Below are positions 54,223 through 63,184 of a stretch of DNA of 64,000 nt, one piece after another. Within the stretch, counting starts at the first letter, position 1, and every line of letters starts with the position of its first letter. The stretch comes from Bin80 sp964503085. GTDB lineage: Bacteria > Bacteroidota > Rhodothermia > Rhodothermales > Bin80. The stretch lies in NCBI GenBank assembly GCA_964503085.1, contig CAZCYQ010000009.1, forward strand, positions 1-64,000. Reading direction: 5' to 3'. The notes beneath the pieces are model-generated. The model saw only the letters and a list, made by a program, of their open reading frames with translations. It was not told the DNA's origin and did not search any database. The position numbers and the translations under genes were made by a program.

Positions 54223-54923
54223 GCCGAGAAATAGATGTAAAGCGGAACGACCAGGAAACCGATGGCCACCAGCGCACCCAGAACCGCTGCAAACGCATAA
54301 ACATATGGCGACAGGCGCCGGCTCATCATCCCCAAAGATTGCAGTGCACTCCACACACCATGTCGCATGTGCATCCCGAGAAGAACCATCACAACAGGGT
54401 ATCCAAACGCATAGAGTGGCTCCCGGAATTTTTCGGTCATAAGGCGTCGTAGGTCACGTACTTCTTCACCACTTTGCAGTATTGCCGTGTAGCCTTCCGC
54501 CTCGCCCGGTCCAAATTTGAAAGAATTCAAGTGCAGGATCAGGAATCCGAGCAGAATAATCCCTGTGAGGATCATAGAGCGTGCACTGTACCCTGATCGA
54601 CTCGGACTGCCTGCACTCTTGTATGCCTTGTAGCCTACTGGGCGGGCCTTTCGTCGACGCACCTGAATAGAAACGCCCACAATGGCATGTAGAAGAAAAC
54701 AAAGCGCCAGGCCGATCTCCATGGTATAGAGTAGCCAACCCCAACTCATCAACTTGTGCGCGTAGGCATTATAGGCCTGTGGATCCGGTGACAGGTACGA
54801 CAAGTTGCCAATCATATGGACAATCACGAACGCAACCAAGCCAATTCCTGTAACGCCAGTCAAGACCTTGCGGCCAACTGGAGACATGAGGGCCGATAGC
54901 AACGTGACATCCGGACGAGACAT
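54219..54923 (-). CDS. sdhC: Succinate dehydrogenase cytochrome b subunit (type B)
   Basis: A 234-residue membrane protein with five hydrophobic segments, the single large anchor of type-B complexes with two haems. The N-terminus MSPVGRKVLTGVTGIGLVAF and the histidines in VHMIGNLSYLS, LLHAIVGVSIQ and LLGMHMRHGVW (probable haem ligands) fit. It passes electrons to menaquinone in related organisms. First gene of sdhCAB, overlapping sdhA by 4 bp. Confidence 0.93.
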   Translation of the reverse strand: MSRPDVTLLSALMSPVGRKVLTGVTGIGLVAFVIVHMIGNLSYLSPDPQAYNAYAHKLMSWGWLLYTMEIGLALCFLLHAIVGVSIQVRRRKARPVGYKAYKSAGSPSRSGYSARSMILTGIILLGFLILHLNSFKFGPGEAEGYTAILQSGEEVRDLRRLMTEKFREPLYAFGYPVVMVLLGMHMRHGVWSALQSLGMMSRRLSPYVYAFAAVLGALVAIGFLVVPLYIYFSA

Positions 54924-55007
54924 GATTTTAACAGAGTTGAATAGCGAGTTGACTGTGAAGCAATTTATGTAATATCACCGACCATTAATCCCTGCGCATA
55001 AACCGGA

Positions 55008-56150
55008 TCACTGATTAACCTTGAGACCCATGGGACCAGTATAAGCCGCCCTTGGTCGAATTAATCGATTATCCTCCCATTGTTCCAGCAAGTGCGCAGT
55101 CCAGCCGGTGATACGACCCATTACAAAAAGTGATGTGAAGAAATCCGCGTCAATGCCTAACAGGTGGTATATCGGTGCACTGTAAAAATCTACATTGGCG
55201 TTAATGCCTTTTTCCTCTTCAACAACCTGCGTCAATGTATAGCATAGATCTACCCAATGCATGGCATCCCGCTCGCGTCCAAGCTCCATAAGCATTTGAC
55301 GGAGGACATTTGCTCTTGGATCCAGAGTTTTGTAAACACGATGCCCAAATCCCATAATGCGCTCTTTTGCCGCAAGCTTACGACGTACGAACGCTTTAGG
55401 ATCTTCACCGCTCTTATGGAGCTCAAGCAGCATACGCATAACGCGCGTGTTCGCCCCTCCGTGCAGGGCGCCTTTGAGTGCTCCAATCCCACCTGTGATG
55501 GCGGAGTAAAGGTCACTGAGCGTGGCTCCGATGACGCGTGCAGCAAAGGTTGATGCATTCAACCCGTGTTCCGCGTGTAGCACCAACGCTGCGTCCAGAG
55601 CCTCCACCGCACGGGGCCCAGGCTCTTCACCGTTTAGCATATACAGAAAATTCCTAGCTGTATTGCCAGTTGTGCGCGGAGCAACTGGAGCTTTGCCACG
55701 CTTCAAGCGTGCAAGGGCCGCAATCAGAACAGGAATCCGAGCAGTCAGGCGAAGAGTTTTGCGATAGTTGGCCTCGGGAGACATGTCATCGGCCTCGGAA
55801 TCATAATGTGCCAGCATAGAAACTGCTGTTCGCAGCGCACCCGTTGGATTATTCCCCGCAGGCAACCCACGAAGCATATCAAGCACCGCTTCCGGCACAT
55901 CGCGTAAGCTGGTCAATTCGTCACACAATCCGGTCCTCTCAACTTCAGTGGGAAGGTGACCATGCCACAGGAGATGCGCAACATCCTCAAAGGTGCTGTT
56001 CGTTGCGAGATCCTCTATCCGGTAACCACGATAAACTAGGATTCCTTTGCGACCGTCCAGGAAACAGATGGAAGAGTTTAGAGCAATAACGCCCGCCAAT
56101 CCTTTTGCATGACTATCTCGGCCAGTTGGGGCTATTTTTGATGAATTCAT
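55008..56150 (-). CDS. gltA: Citrate synthase
   Basis: A 380-residue citrate synthase of the shorter type, catalysing oxaloacetate plus acetyl-CoA to citrate. The catalytic residues are visible: the histidine in ALKGALHGGANTRVM, the histidine in IMGFGHRVYKTLDPRA and the aspartate in NANVDFYSAPIYHLLG. The conserved substrate-binding motif appears as GRITGWTAHLLEQWEDN. It is 85 bp downstream of nothing on its own strand and 84 bp upstream of sdhC, so the TCA genes may share a transcript. Confidence 0.97.
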   Translation of the reverse strand: MNSSKIAPTGRDSHAKGLAGVIALNSSICFLDGRKGILVYRGYRIEDLATNSTFEDVAHLLWHGHLPTEVERTGLCDELTSLRDVPEAVLDMLRGLPAGNNPTGALRTAVSMLAHYDSEADDMSPEANYRKTLRLTARIPVLIAALARLKRGKAPVAPRTTGNTARNFLYMLNGEEPGPRAVEALDAALVLHAEHGLNASTFAARVIGATLSDLYSAITGGIGALKGALHGGANTRVMRMLLELHKSGEDPKAFVRRKLAAKERIMGFGHRVYKTLDPRANVLRQMLMELGRERDAMHWVDLCYTLTQVVEEEKGINANVDFYSAPIYHLLGIDADFFTSLFVMGRITGWTAHLLEQWEDNRLIRPRAAYTGPMGLKVNQ

Positions 56151-57000
56151 AAGTGCGATTTATGTGCAGCCCGTAGGCGTGGAGCGCATTTAACGAAGAA
56201 ACACAGGTGATGTGCCAAAAAATCTACTGCTTATAATCTGCTCTGAGGGAGTTATTGCGGGCATCGTAAAGCCAGGGGCTCGGCGTCGTTTTCATTATTG
56301 TTCTGGGAATGCTCCGTTTCCATTTTTGCTTGTCCCTGGTTCCCGAATCATCGCTGGTACCTGCTTTTCAAACCGGACAGTGACGGCTTTGTCGCATTCG
56401 GTTTTCGGTTGAAATCACTACCCCGCTCACGGAAGCCTTTTGTCAACGGACAACCATAACCCCCCATCCTATAAACGTTGCTATTTTCCGGTCCGCAGCT
56501 TATGCTCGCGACAAATCACGACCTCAGATACTGCATTGTGTCAGTTAAATGCAGAGTCGAAGACAACTGAAAAATACAGTTGCGGCGTGCTCCCGCTTCT
56601 TCAGTATCTAGTGGTTCCCGTCTGGATTTCAGGTATTATCTGGCTGTTGATCTTTTGGTTCTTCTAGAGTTCTTGATCAGAATTTCTCCTTTTCTGTGGC
56701 TACTTAACCCCCTCCTCAAGAATCCAGCAGAATCCTGATTTTTGGCGGGTTGCATCCGAAAACGCATTACGAAACAGCTGATTGGCGAAGATTCACCGCA
56801 TTTTTTACTGCAATGCAGGCTCTTGGGGGATCAATTGGAACATATTTCCGTTGGGTAGGGGATTTGTTATGCATTTACACCTCTCACACGCCGCCTTGCA
56901 GGTACGATCTACATCTGGAAGGCTGCGATGTCCTCAACTGTACTAAAATTCCTTCCTGTATTACAGGAATGCGCGGCAAGCGTACTCAATATATACCCAT
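56151..57000. other. 850-bp gene-free leader region upstream of rng
   Basis: No supported gene on either strand. Short frames at 56212-56412, 56440-56667 and 56750-57004 have no motif and unlike composition. I see no tRNA, tmRNA or RNase P features. The region must hold the gltA and rng promoters and could be a long regulated 5' leader for rng. Confidence 0.5.
56953..56969. promoter_or_regulatory. Perfect 17-bp dyad 31 bp upstream of rng
   Basis: TTCCTGT (56953-56959), ATT, ACAGGAA (56963-56969): a 7-bp inverted repeat around a 3-nt centre, ending 31 bp before the rng ATG. As DNA it could be an operator; as RNA a short hairpin near the start. No regulator is known to me for this motif. Confidence 0.45.
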
Positions 57001-58716
57001 ATGAAGAAAGAAATTGTTATTAACACCACACCCGAAGAGACGAGAATAGCCATCGTTGATGAGGGGCAGTTGGTGGAGTTTTACATTGAAGGTCCAGATA
57101 GTGAACGAACAGTAGGTGATATTTTCCTGGGACATGTCGACACGATTCGTTCCAATCTTCGAGCTGCTTTTGTAGATATAGGAGAGAATCAGCACGGGTT
57201 TTTGCATTTTTCCGACCTTTCAGCAAATCTGGAGCAACAACTGGCTTTTGTGAAGGAGCGTAGCCTACGCGTAGCGGACTTCATGAAAAAATGGACTCCA
57301 AAGCAGGAAAAGGAGCCATCAAGAGGTGGGCAACCATTGCGTCGCCGATGGGGAGACCCGAATCTGCTAAGTACCAAACAGCCCATTCTCGTTACGGTTA
57401 CCAAGGAACCCTATCACAGCAAGAGTTCCCGACTCTCCACCGATATCTCTCTGGCAGGACGTTTTCTTGTACTGATTCCATTTGCGGACTACGCAGCCGT
57501 ATCCAGACGAATCGAAGACAGAAAAGAGCGCTATCGCTTGCGTTCAATCGTGAGAAGATTGCGCCCATCCGGGTTTGGCCTGATCGCCCGAACCGTTGCC
57601 GAAGGCAGGAAAGATGACGTACTGGAAACAGACCTTCAGTTGCTCCTGGATCGGTGGTACAGAGTCGAGAAGGCGCTACAAAAACACCCAAAACCGCCAT
57701 TGAAGCTGTACGAGGATGTAGGCCTGGCTTCATCAATTATTCGGGATTTGTTTTCGGATGATTTCTCCCGTGTTCTGGTTGACAACCATCGGATGTACCG
57801 TGCTATCCGTGGATACGTTATGGCCGTCGCCCCCCATATGGTTAATGTCGTCAAACAACATAAAGGCAAAAAACCGGTGTATGAAGCGGCGCAAATCCAG
57901 GATCAGATCAACGAGGTCTTTGATACCAAGGTGCAATTGCCTTCGGGTGGTTCGGTGATCATTGAAGCCACCGAGGCCATGCATGTGATTGATGTGAACT
58001 CTGGACGAACCCGGGGAAAACAGAATGCAGAAAAAACAGCGCTACGGGTTAATCTGGAAGCTGTCGAGGTAATTGCCCGCCAGATTCGATTACGTGATCT
58101 GAGCGGACTGATCGTGGTTGATTTTATTGATCTGAGGCATGAAAGCAATCGGAAACAAGTAAATGAGTCGCTTGCGGCACGGCTGGCCACAGACAGAGTG
58201 ACATCGCACAGCCTTCCCATGAGCGACTACGGTATCGTTCAGATTACCCGCGAGCGCAAGCGGGTAAGTGTAACTGCCACGCATAGGCTCACGAACAAAT
58301 CACGGGTTGATCCTGCGCCTCCGCCCGATCCAGATAAGGTTTCAAAAAACATCGAGCGCTGGCTGGGCAAGCACGATGGCGGGGACCTTCACCTGCACGT
58401 ACATCCATTTACTGCTGCCTGGCTGGAGCACGGTTCATGGCGTCGCACCAGAAAGTCTCGGTGGCAACGTCAGTATAAGCGCCGCATTAGAGTGATTGGG
58501 AAAAAGTCACTGCGTCCAGACGAGTTCAGGTTTCTGGACGCGAAGAGCGGACACGATATTACTGACCTCAGCCCCCGAATGGTTCGCATAAAGGCAGCAT
58601 TGGACCAAGATGCATCTGCGAAGCCCAAAACCGCGCCAAAAGCCAAGAGGAACCCTAACACTAATGGGCAGGCCCGGCGGAAACAACGGCCTCAGCGGAC
58701 TGCAACCAAACCCTGA
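57001..58716 (+). CDS. rng: Ribonuclease E/G family protein, without zinc-link cysteines
   Basis: A 571-residue Rne/Rng-family endoribonuclease. An S1 domain sits in the N-terminal part (GDIFLGHVDTIRSNLRAAFV, IGENQHGFLHFSDL), interrupted by a basic insertion. Further core features are GRFLVLIPFADY, the metal-binding catalytic site MHVIDVNSGRTRGKQ, and LRDLSGLIVVDFIDL. After the core, where C-P-x-C of the zinc-link would be expected, it continues ITRERKRVSVTATHRLTNKS with no cysteine at all in the rest of the protein. The C-terminal 60 residues are basic and Pro/Lys/Arg-rich, likely RNA binding. It processes rRNA and decays mRNA in relatives. ATG 57001 is well defined. Confidence 0.93.
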   Translation: MKKEIVINTTPEETRIAIVDEGQLVEFYIEGPDSERTVGDIFLGHVDTIRSNLRAAFVDIGENQHGFLHFSDLSANLEQQLAFVKERSLRVADFMKKWTPKQEKEPSRGGQPLRRRWGDPNLLSTKQPILVTVTKEPYHSKSSRLSTDISLAGRFLVLIPFADYAAVSRRIEDRKERYRLRSIVRRLRPSGFGLIARTVAEGRKDDVLETDLQLLLDRWYRVEKALQKHPKPPLKLYEDVGLASSIIRDLFSDDFSRVLVDNHRMYRAIRGYVMAVAPHMVNVVKQHKGKKPVYEAAQIQDQINEVFDTKVQLPSGGSVIIEATEAMHVIDVNSGRTRGKQNAEKTALRVNLEAVEVIARQIRLRDLSGLIVVDFIDLRHESNRKQVNESLAARLATDRVTSHSLPMSDYGIVQITRERKRVSVTATHRLTNKSRVDPAPPPDPDKVSKNIERWLGKHDGGDLHLHVHPFTAAWLEHGSWRRTRKSRWQRQYKRRIRVIGKKSLRPDEFRFLDAKSGHDITDLSPRMVRIKAALDQDASAKPKTAPKAKRNPNTNGQARRKQRPQRTATKP

Positions 58717-58719
58717 CGC

Positions 58720-59436
58720 ATGTGGATGACCAAAGCTCCACTCCTGGCAGTGCTTACCGTGCTGGTATCTGCTAATGTTGTGGCGCAGGAAGAGTTTTTC
58801 GAGTCCGGCATGCACTCCGCAGGGTTCAGCGTCGGCATAATTGACCACAGATATACAGGCAACGCAGAGATCGCAGGAGGGGTTAGCTATCAGGGACCAG
58901 CATTCGGGCTTTCCTATACCGGTCCACAACTGAGAGCGACGGGGCTTTTCACGCGCTTTGACGGGGGACATACTCTGGTCAACCTGTCCGGGGTTGGCTG
59001 GCTGCTCCCTTCATTTACCCTCAAAAGGATGGACAACACTATCGTGGCCGTCCCGATAGGGGTCTTAGCGGCTTGGCAGCGAACCAGTGGAGGTAATGAC
59101 ATTGCTCCACTCGGCACACAGGCAATTCTGCTGGGGGCAGGAGGGGTTCTTGAGCATCAAATAGGTAGCCGTGCAGGAATCAAGCTGCGGGCAATGCCGC
59201 TCGCAGGCTTCACCAGCACTGAAGTCGCTGACGCACTCGGCTTTTCCTGGGCCGCAGATGCAGAGGCTCGACTGGAGGTTGAAAACTTATTTTCTGGTCT
59301 GGGACTCACGATAAGTTATATATTTCGTTACCAGGTATGGAACGTGAACGGATCAAGGGCCTTTTCCTCCGTTGTGGACGAGGCATATGATTACACCACC
59401 AACATGCATGTGATTTCCGTTGAACTCAAATTTTAG
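58720..59436 (+). CDS. Predicted outer-membrane beta-barrel protein
   Basis: A 238-residue exported protein with a signal peptide (LLAVLTVLVSANVVAQ), followed by alternating hydrophobic/polar strands (FGLSYTGPQLRATGLFTRFD, GLGLTISYIFRYQVW) and a C-terminal aromatic residue, VISVELKF, typical of barrel proteins. No specific family recognised. It starts 3 bp after the rng stop and ends 2 bp before the next ORF, so it is in the same operon. A start at the third codon (ATG 58726) is also possible. Confidence 0.8.
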   Translation: MWMTKAPLLAVLTVLVSANVVAQEEFFESGMHSAGFSVGIIDHRYTGNAEIAGGVSYQGPAFGLSYTGPQLRATGLFTRFDGGHTLVNLSGVGWLLPSFTLKRMDNTIVAVPIGVLAAWQRTSGGNDIAPLGTQAILLGAGGVLEHQIGSRAGIKLRAMPLAGFTSTEVADALGFSWAADAEARLEVENLFSGLGLTISYIFRYQVWNVNGSRAFSSVVDEAYDYTTNMHVISVELKF

Positions 59437-59438
59437 CT

Positions 59439-59711
59439 ATGACCAAAAAGGATATTGCTGTACTGCGTGCAATGGAAGGAGCGGCAAAGGCAATCGGTTA
59501 CGTCATCCGATGGGACCGAGGCCCCTTTCGCGGTGGGCGCTGCACACTGGACGGAAAGGAACTCATAATTTTGAATCGACTCCACCCAACGGAAGCACAC
59601 CTTGGTGTGCTGGCGCGTATCCTGCAGGATGCTCCACTTGCAGAGATATCCATGCAAAGAACAATGCGCAGGCGTGTGGAGTCGATCATACGGCAACACT
59701 CATCCGAGTGA
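59439..59711 (+). CDS. Small conserved hypothetical protein
   Basis: A 90-residue cytosolic protein with strands RWDRGPFRGGRCTLDGKELI and LNRLHPTEAHLGVLARIL, resembling small uncharacterised Bacteroidota proteins with the pattern FKGGxC...LNKxLPxEARxxxLA. No function known. Tightly packed between the barrel-protein gene and the hydrolase gene. Confidence 0.75.
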   Translation: MTKKDIAVLRAMEGAAKAIGYVIRWDRGPFRGGRCTLDGKELIILNRLHPTEAHLGVLARILQDAPLAEISMQRTMRRRVESIIRQHSSE

Positions 59712-59717
59712 AGATGC

Positions 59718-60494
59718 ATGCGCATCACGCTATTGGGCACAGGTACATCCGTAGGGATCCCCATGATCGGCTGTGCCTGCGAAACGTGCAAATCTTCAGA
59801 CCCCAGAGATAAAAGGCTACGCACCGCATGCCATATTGAGGCTGGGAATCTGAGTATTATCATTGATACGGGGCCGGATTTTCGGCAGCAGGTGCTACGC
59901 GCAAATGTGCGGCATCTTGACGCGGTCCTGTGGACGCACCATCATTTCGATCATATAATGGGGCTGGACGATCTGCGGCCGTACTTCTTTGATTGCATGG
60001 CACCGATTCCATGCTTTGCCCATCCTAAGAGTGCGAATGTTTTGCGAAGTATCTTCCCTTACATATGGGGTAAGCGAAAGGCCTACCCGGGCACACTGAA
60101 ACTGAATCCGGCGGACACACCATTCGGGATCAAGAGCCGCTATGACAAACCAGATACCATCAACGTCACCCCAATTGAAATCCTGCATGGCCGAATGCCC
60201 ATCAACGGATACAGGATTGGTAACTTTGCATATTTAACGGATGTGAGCCACATTCCGGAGGCCGAGTACTGGAAACTGAAAAACCTTGACCTGCTGGTGC
60301 TCAATGCATTGCGCCCGACAAGGCATCCACGTCATTTTTCGATCAGCGAGGCCAAAAACGTTGCGAAGAGAATTCGTGCGAATCAGACAGTATTTGTTCA
60401 CATGTCACACCAGGTACTTCATTCCCGAGAGAGTACCCTGTTGACCGGAAGCATGGCGTTGGGGTATGATGGCATGGTACTTGAAACAACTTAA
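59718..60494 (+). CDS. MBL-fold metallo-hydrolase (PhnP-like)
   Basis: A 258-residue metallo-beta-lactamase-fold enzyme close to PhnP-type cyclic phosphodiesterases. It has LLGTGTSVGIPMIGCAC, the first metal motif LWTHHHFDHIMGLDDLRPY, a ligand-bearing TDVSHIPEAEYW, and FVHMSHQVLH near the C-terminus. Two close cysteines in CACETCKSSDPRD match a zinc-binding extension seen in this subgroup. No phosphonate genes are nearby, so the role here is probably general cyclic phosphodiester cleavage, which is inferred. Confidence 0.88.
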   Translation: MRITLLGTGTSVGIPMIGCACETCKSSDPRDKRLRTACHIEAGNLSIIIDTGPDFRQQVLRANVRHLDAVLWTHHHFDHIMGLDDLRPYFFDCMAPIPCFAHPKSANVLRSIFPYIWGKRKAYPGTLKLNPADTPFGIKSRYDKPDTINVTPIEILHGRMPINGYRIGNFAYLTDVSHIPEAEYWKLKNLDLLVLNALRPTRHPRHFSISEAKNVAKRIRANQTVFVHMSHQVLHSRESTLLTGSMALGYDGMVLETT

Positions 60495-60500
60495 CGATCA

Positions 60501-60932
60501 ATGGAACACACGATTCTTGTCCTGAATGGACCTAACCTGAACCTGTTGGGTACGCGGGAACCCGAGAAGTATGGCCAAACCACACTCGAGGAACTCGCAG
60601 TCAATCTGCAGCGCGGATTTCCCGGTGTTCAGCTCTCCTTTTACCAGAGCAACCACGAGGGCGACCTGATTGATCGTCTCCATCAGGCATACGAATCAGG
60701 AATGTCAGGAGTCGTATTCAATCCAGGGGCCTACACGCACACGTCCATAGCTTTGCGGGATGCCATCAAGGCTATTGATCTCCCTGTCGTAGAGGTGCAC
60801 ATCAGTAACATCCATGCACGGGAGTCCTTCCGACACTTTTCTTATTTGGCACCGGTCTGTGCAGGGCAAATATCTGGCTTGGGCATTGAAGGATACAGCT
60901 TGGCTATTCGCTGGCTAGTTATGAAGTTTTAG
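60501..60932 (+). CDS. aroQ: 3-dehydroquinate dehydratase, type II
   Basis: A 143-residue enzyme of the shikimate pathway. Motifs: LVLNGPNLNLLGTREPEKYG (the flexible-loop tyrosine), FYQSNHEGDLIDRLHQAY, VFNPGAYTHTSIALRDAI (catalytic histidine region) and PVVEVHISNIHARESFRH. Typical length. It is the last gene in the plus-strand run from rng; nadE converges from the right. Confidence 0.98.
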   Translation: MEHTILVLNGPNLNLLGTREPEKYGQTTLEELAVNLQRGFPGVQLSFYQSNHEGDLIDRLHQAYESGMSGVVFNPGAYTHTSIALRDAIKAIDLPVVEVHISNIHARESFRHFSYLAPVCAGQISGLGIEGYSLAIRWLVMKF

Positions 60933-61078
60933 GAAATCACACACCTTGAGTCCCCGATCTGCATTAAATAGGCCCTGCGCAAGGGCATGCATATTTCGGC
61001 CCGCACCGGAGCGCAATTATAATGATTTCCGGGATTGAGCATCGGTACTACGATAGACTCTAGTCACCTGTGTGATCT

Positions 61079-61103
61079 GTGTTACGTGGAGACTGCGTAA
61101 CAC
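61079..61103. other. 8-bp inverted repeat between aroQ and nadE
   Basis: GTGTTACG (61079-61086) pairs with CGTAACAC (61096-61103) across a 9-nt loop. It has no T tract on either strand. Being symmetrical between convergent genes it could help stop transcription from both sides, but this is not shown. Confidence 0.4.
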
Positions 61104-61135
61104 GAGGATTAGGTACAGAATGCCCGGTTATAGGT

Positions 61136-62758
61136 TCAACGAGCAACTATGGGCTCCTTTCGCCCGCTGCCAAAAGCTTTCCTACGGAGGCGGAGCACTG
61201 GTGCGGCCTGTTTTCTTTTGTACTCGGTCCGGTCCACCATGAGTATGATCGACTCAACCAGTGTTCTTGCGTACCCTGTGTGTGCAACTATTTCGTCGAC
61301 GCTTAGCTGCGCCTCAATGTAGCCTTTTAGAATCTCGTCAAGTACTTCATACGGTGGTAAAGAATCCTGATCTACCTGGTTTGGTCGCAGTTCAGCAGAC
61401 GGCGGTTTTGTGATTGAGGATTCCGGGATAAGCTCACCGGACGCGTTCATTAATCTGGCCAACTCGTAAACCTCGGTTTTATAGAGATCTCCGAGAACAG
61501 CAAGCCCTCCGTTCATATCACCATAAAGGGTTGCGTATCCTGTGGCCAGTTCACTCTTATTGCCAGTGGCGAGCACCATCCCATTGAATTTATTGGCGAA
61601 GGCCATAAGCAGGGTTCCTCGTGCTCGGGCCTGGATATTTTCTTCGGCAACTCCTGCGTCCAAGCCTAAAAACTGATCTTTCAACGCATGATTGAACGCA
61701 TCAATGACCTTGTGAATCGGGATTGTATGCAACTCAATTCCAAGGTTTGAGGCCAGCTGGCTCGCATCTTCCAGTGATCCACTTGAAGAGTACGCAGAAG
61801 GCATAGCTACACCAACCACACGCTTTGGTCCGAGGGCCTTTACCGCCAGCGCAGCAGTCACTGCAGAGTCTATGCCGCCGCTTAACCCAATAAACACCTG
61901 CTCCAAAACACCCGTTTTTTCTACGTAATCCAGAACTCCCAGCTTCAGTGCTTCCAATACTTGCTGGGTCGGGGATACAGAGGCTGGTTCTGAGTCTGGC
62001 GGAAGGCTAGAATCCCATATGAGCAACGTTTCTTCAAAAGGAGCAGCTTCCAGCACCCGGTCACCCTGAAATACGCAGCTTCGCCCGTCAAAGATCAGGT
62101 CTGTATTGGCTCCAACCAAATTGGTGAAGACATAGGGGCGGCCATACCGTCGCCAGACGGTCTCCATGAGCGCGTACCGCTCAAAATGCTTATCAATGGC
62201 AAATGGAGAGGCACAGAGGTTGATAAAAAGATCGGGGTTTTGACTGCCCAGCGTGGCGATGGGATCATGTATGTAAGGCTGATGGTCGGACTCTCGTACG
62301 TTCCACAGATCCTCACAAACATGTATACCCAGCTTAAAACCCCGCCAGCGCAGTACCACGGGATCTGCACCTGTAGCAAAATGGCGCTGCTCATCAAACA
62401 CATCATAAGTCGGCAAGAGCTGCTTGTGGCATACGCCCACACAATCACCATTCTCGTACAGGTAGGCCGCGTTGTGGAGCGGTTTGCCGTGCCCAGGGTT
62501 ACGGGCCAGACCCCCTAGAAGTACGCCCAGATTGGCCGGAAGCGTCTGTGCAAGGCACTCCCGCGTCTTCCGTTCACGCGCAACAAACTCCTCGGATTCC
62601 AACAAATCCAGTGGAGGATAGCCTGTGAGCGTAAGTTCTGGAAAAACCACCAGGCTTGCACCCAGGTCCTGGGCTCTTCGGCAATTATCCGATACCTTGT
62701 TTGCGTTCCCGCGTAAATCGCCAACGATCGTGTTTATTTGTGCCAATGCCAACTTCAT
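61136..62758 (-). CDS. nadE: Glutamine-dependent NAD synthetase
   Basis: A 540-residue two-domain enzyme that amidates deamido-NAD. The N-terminal nitrilase-type glutaminase has the Glu-Lys-Cys triad in VVFPELTLTGYPPLDL, CHKQLLPTYDVFDE and GIHVCEDLWNV. The C-terminal synthetase has the P-loop GLSGGIDSAVTAALAV and GNKSELATGYATLYGD. The open frame starts at 62803, but ATG 62758 begins MKLALAQINTIVGDL, which is the family start. The gene is monocistronic on the minus strand. Confidence 0.97.
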   Translation of the reverse strand: MKLALAQINTIVGDLRGNANKVSDNCRRAQDLGASLVVFPELTLTGYPPLDLLESEEFVARERKTRECLAQTLPANLGVLLGGLARNPGHGKPLHNAAYLYENGDCVGVCHKQLLPTYDVFDEQRHFATGADPVVLRWRGFKLGIHVCEDLWNVRESDHQPYIHDPIATLGSQNPDLFINLCASPFAIDKHFERYALMETVWRRYGRPYVFTNLVGANTDLIFDGRSCVFQGDRVLEAAPFEETLLIWDSSLPPDSEPASVSPTQQVLEALKLGVLDYVEKTGVLEQVFIGLSGGIDSAVTAALAVKALGPKRVVGVAMPSAYSSSGSLEDASQLASNLGIELHTIPIHKVIDAFNHALKDQFLGLDAGVAEENIQARARGTLLMAFANKFNGMVLATGNKSELATGYATLYGDMNGGLAVLGDLYKTEVYELARLMNASGELIPESSITKPPSAELRPNQVDQDSLPPYEVLDEILKGYIEAQLSVDEIVAHTGYARTLVESIILMVDRTEYKRKQAAPVLRLRRKAFGSGRKEPIVAR

Positions 62759-63184
62759 GCAGGATCCAGTGAAAACGGGTAATTCGTATTTTCCAGAAAA
62801 CACAATTTAATTCCCGGGCAAACACTAGATATCAACCTGCGGTAGATCACGGTTCGACCCGTCCAAATTGGTTTTACCGCAATTCGTGCGGAAGGATTAA
62901 ATCTGGGCTCCACCAGTCTTGAATTGCATACACGGGCTTAACTTGGAAAGGTTGCTCTCAGACTGTGATCCAAAAACAAATATTACACCAAGCAGCGCTA
63001 CCAGCAGGTTGATTTCACAAAGTGCCACCTGCTTGGGTCTGAATACTCCTATAAATTCTCCACCCATCCCTGTTCATGCCTTCGTCGTCTGACGTCTACA
63101 AAATCAAAGCGGACTACCCAATTCCACTAGTGGTCCCGGACCTCAATAGTGTCTGTGACCCATCCTCCTGGCGCTACGTCAAAG
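62759..63184. other. Intergenic region upstream of nadE
   Basis: About 425 bp without a supported gene. Plus-strand frames at 63076-63381 and 63149-63466 run antisense to the beta-propeller gene and show no motif. The nadE promoter is expected near 62800-62900 but no consensus is obvious. Confidence 0.45.

Noticed and set aside
56151..57000. tmRNA, RNase P RNA or 6S RNA in the long gap
   Set aside because: No tRNA-like end, tag frame or recognisable conserved RNA core was seen by eye; a covariance-model scan (Infernal with Rfam) would settle this.
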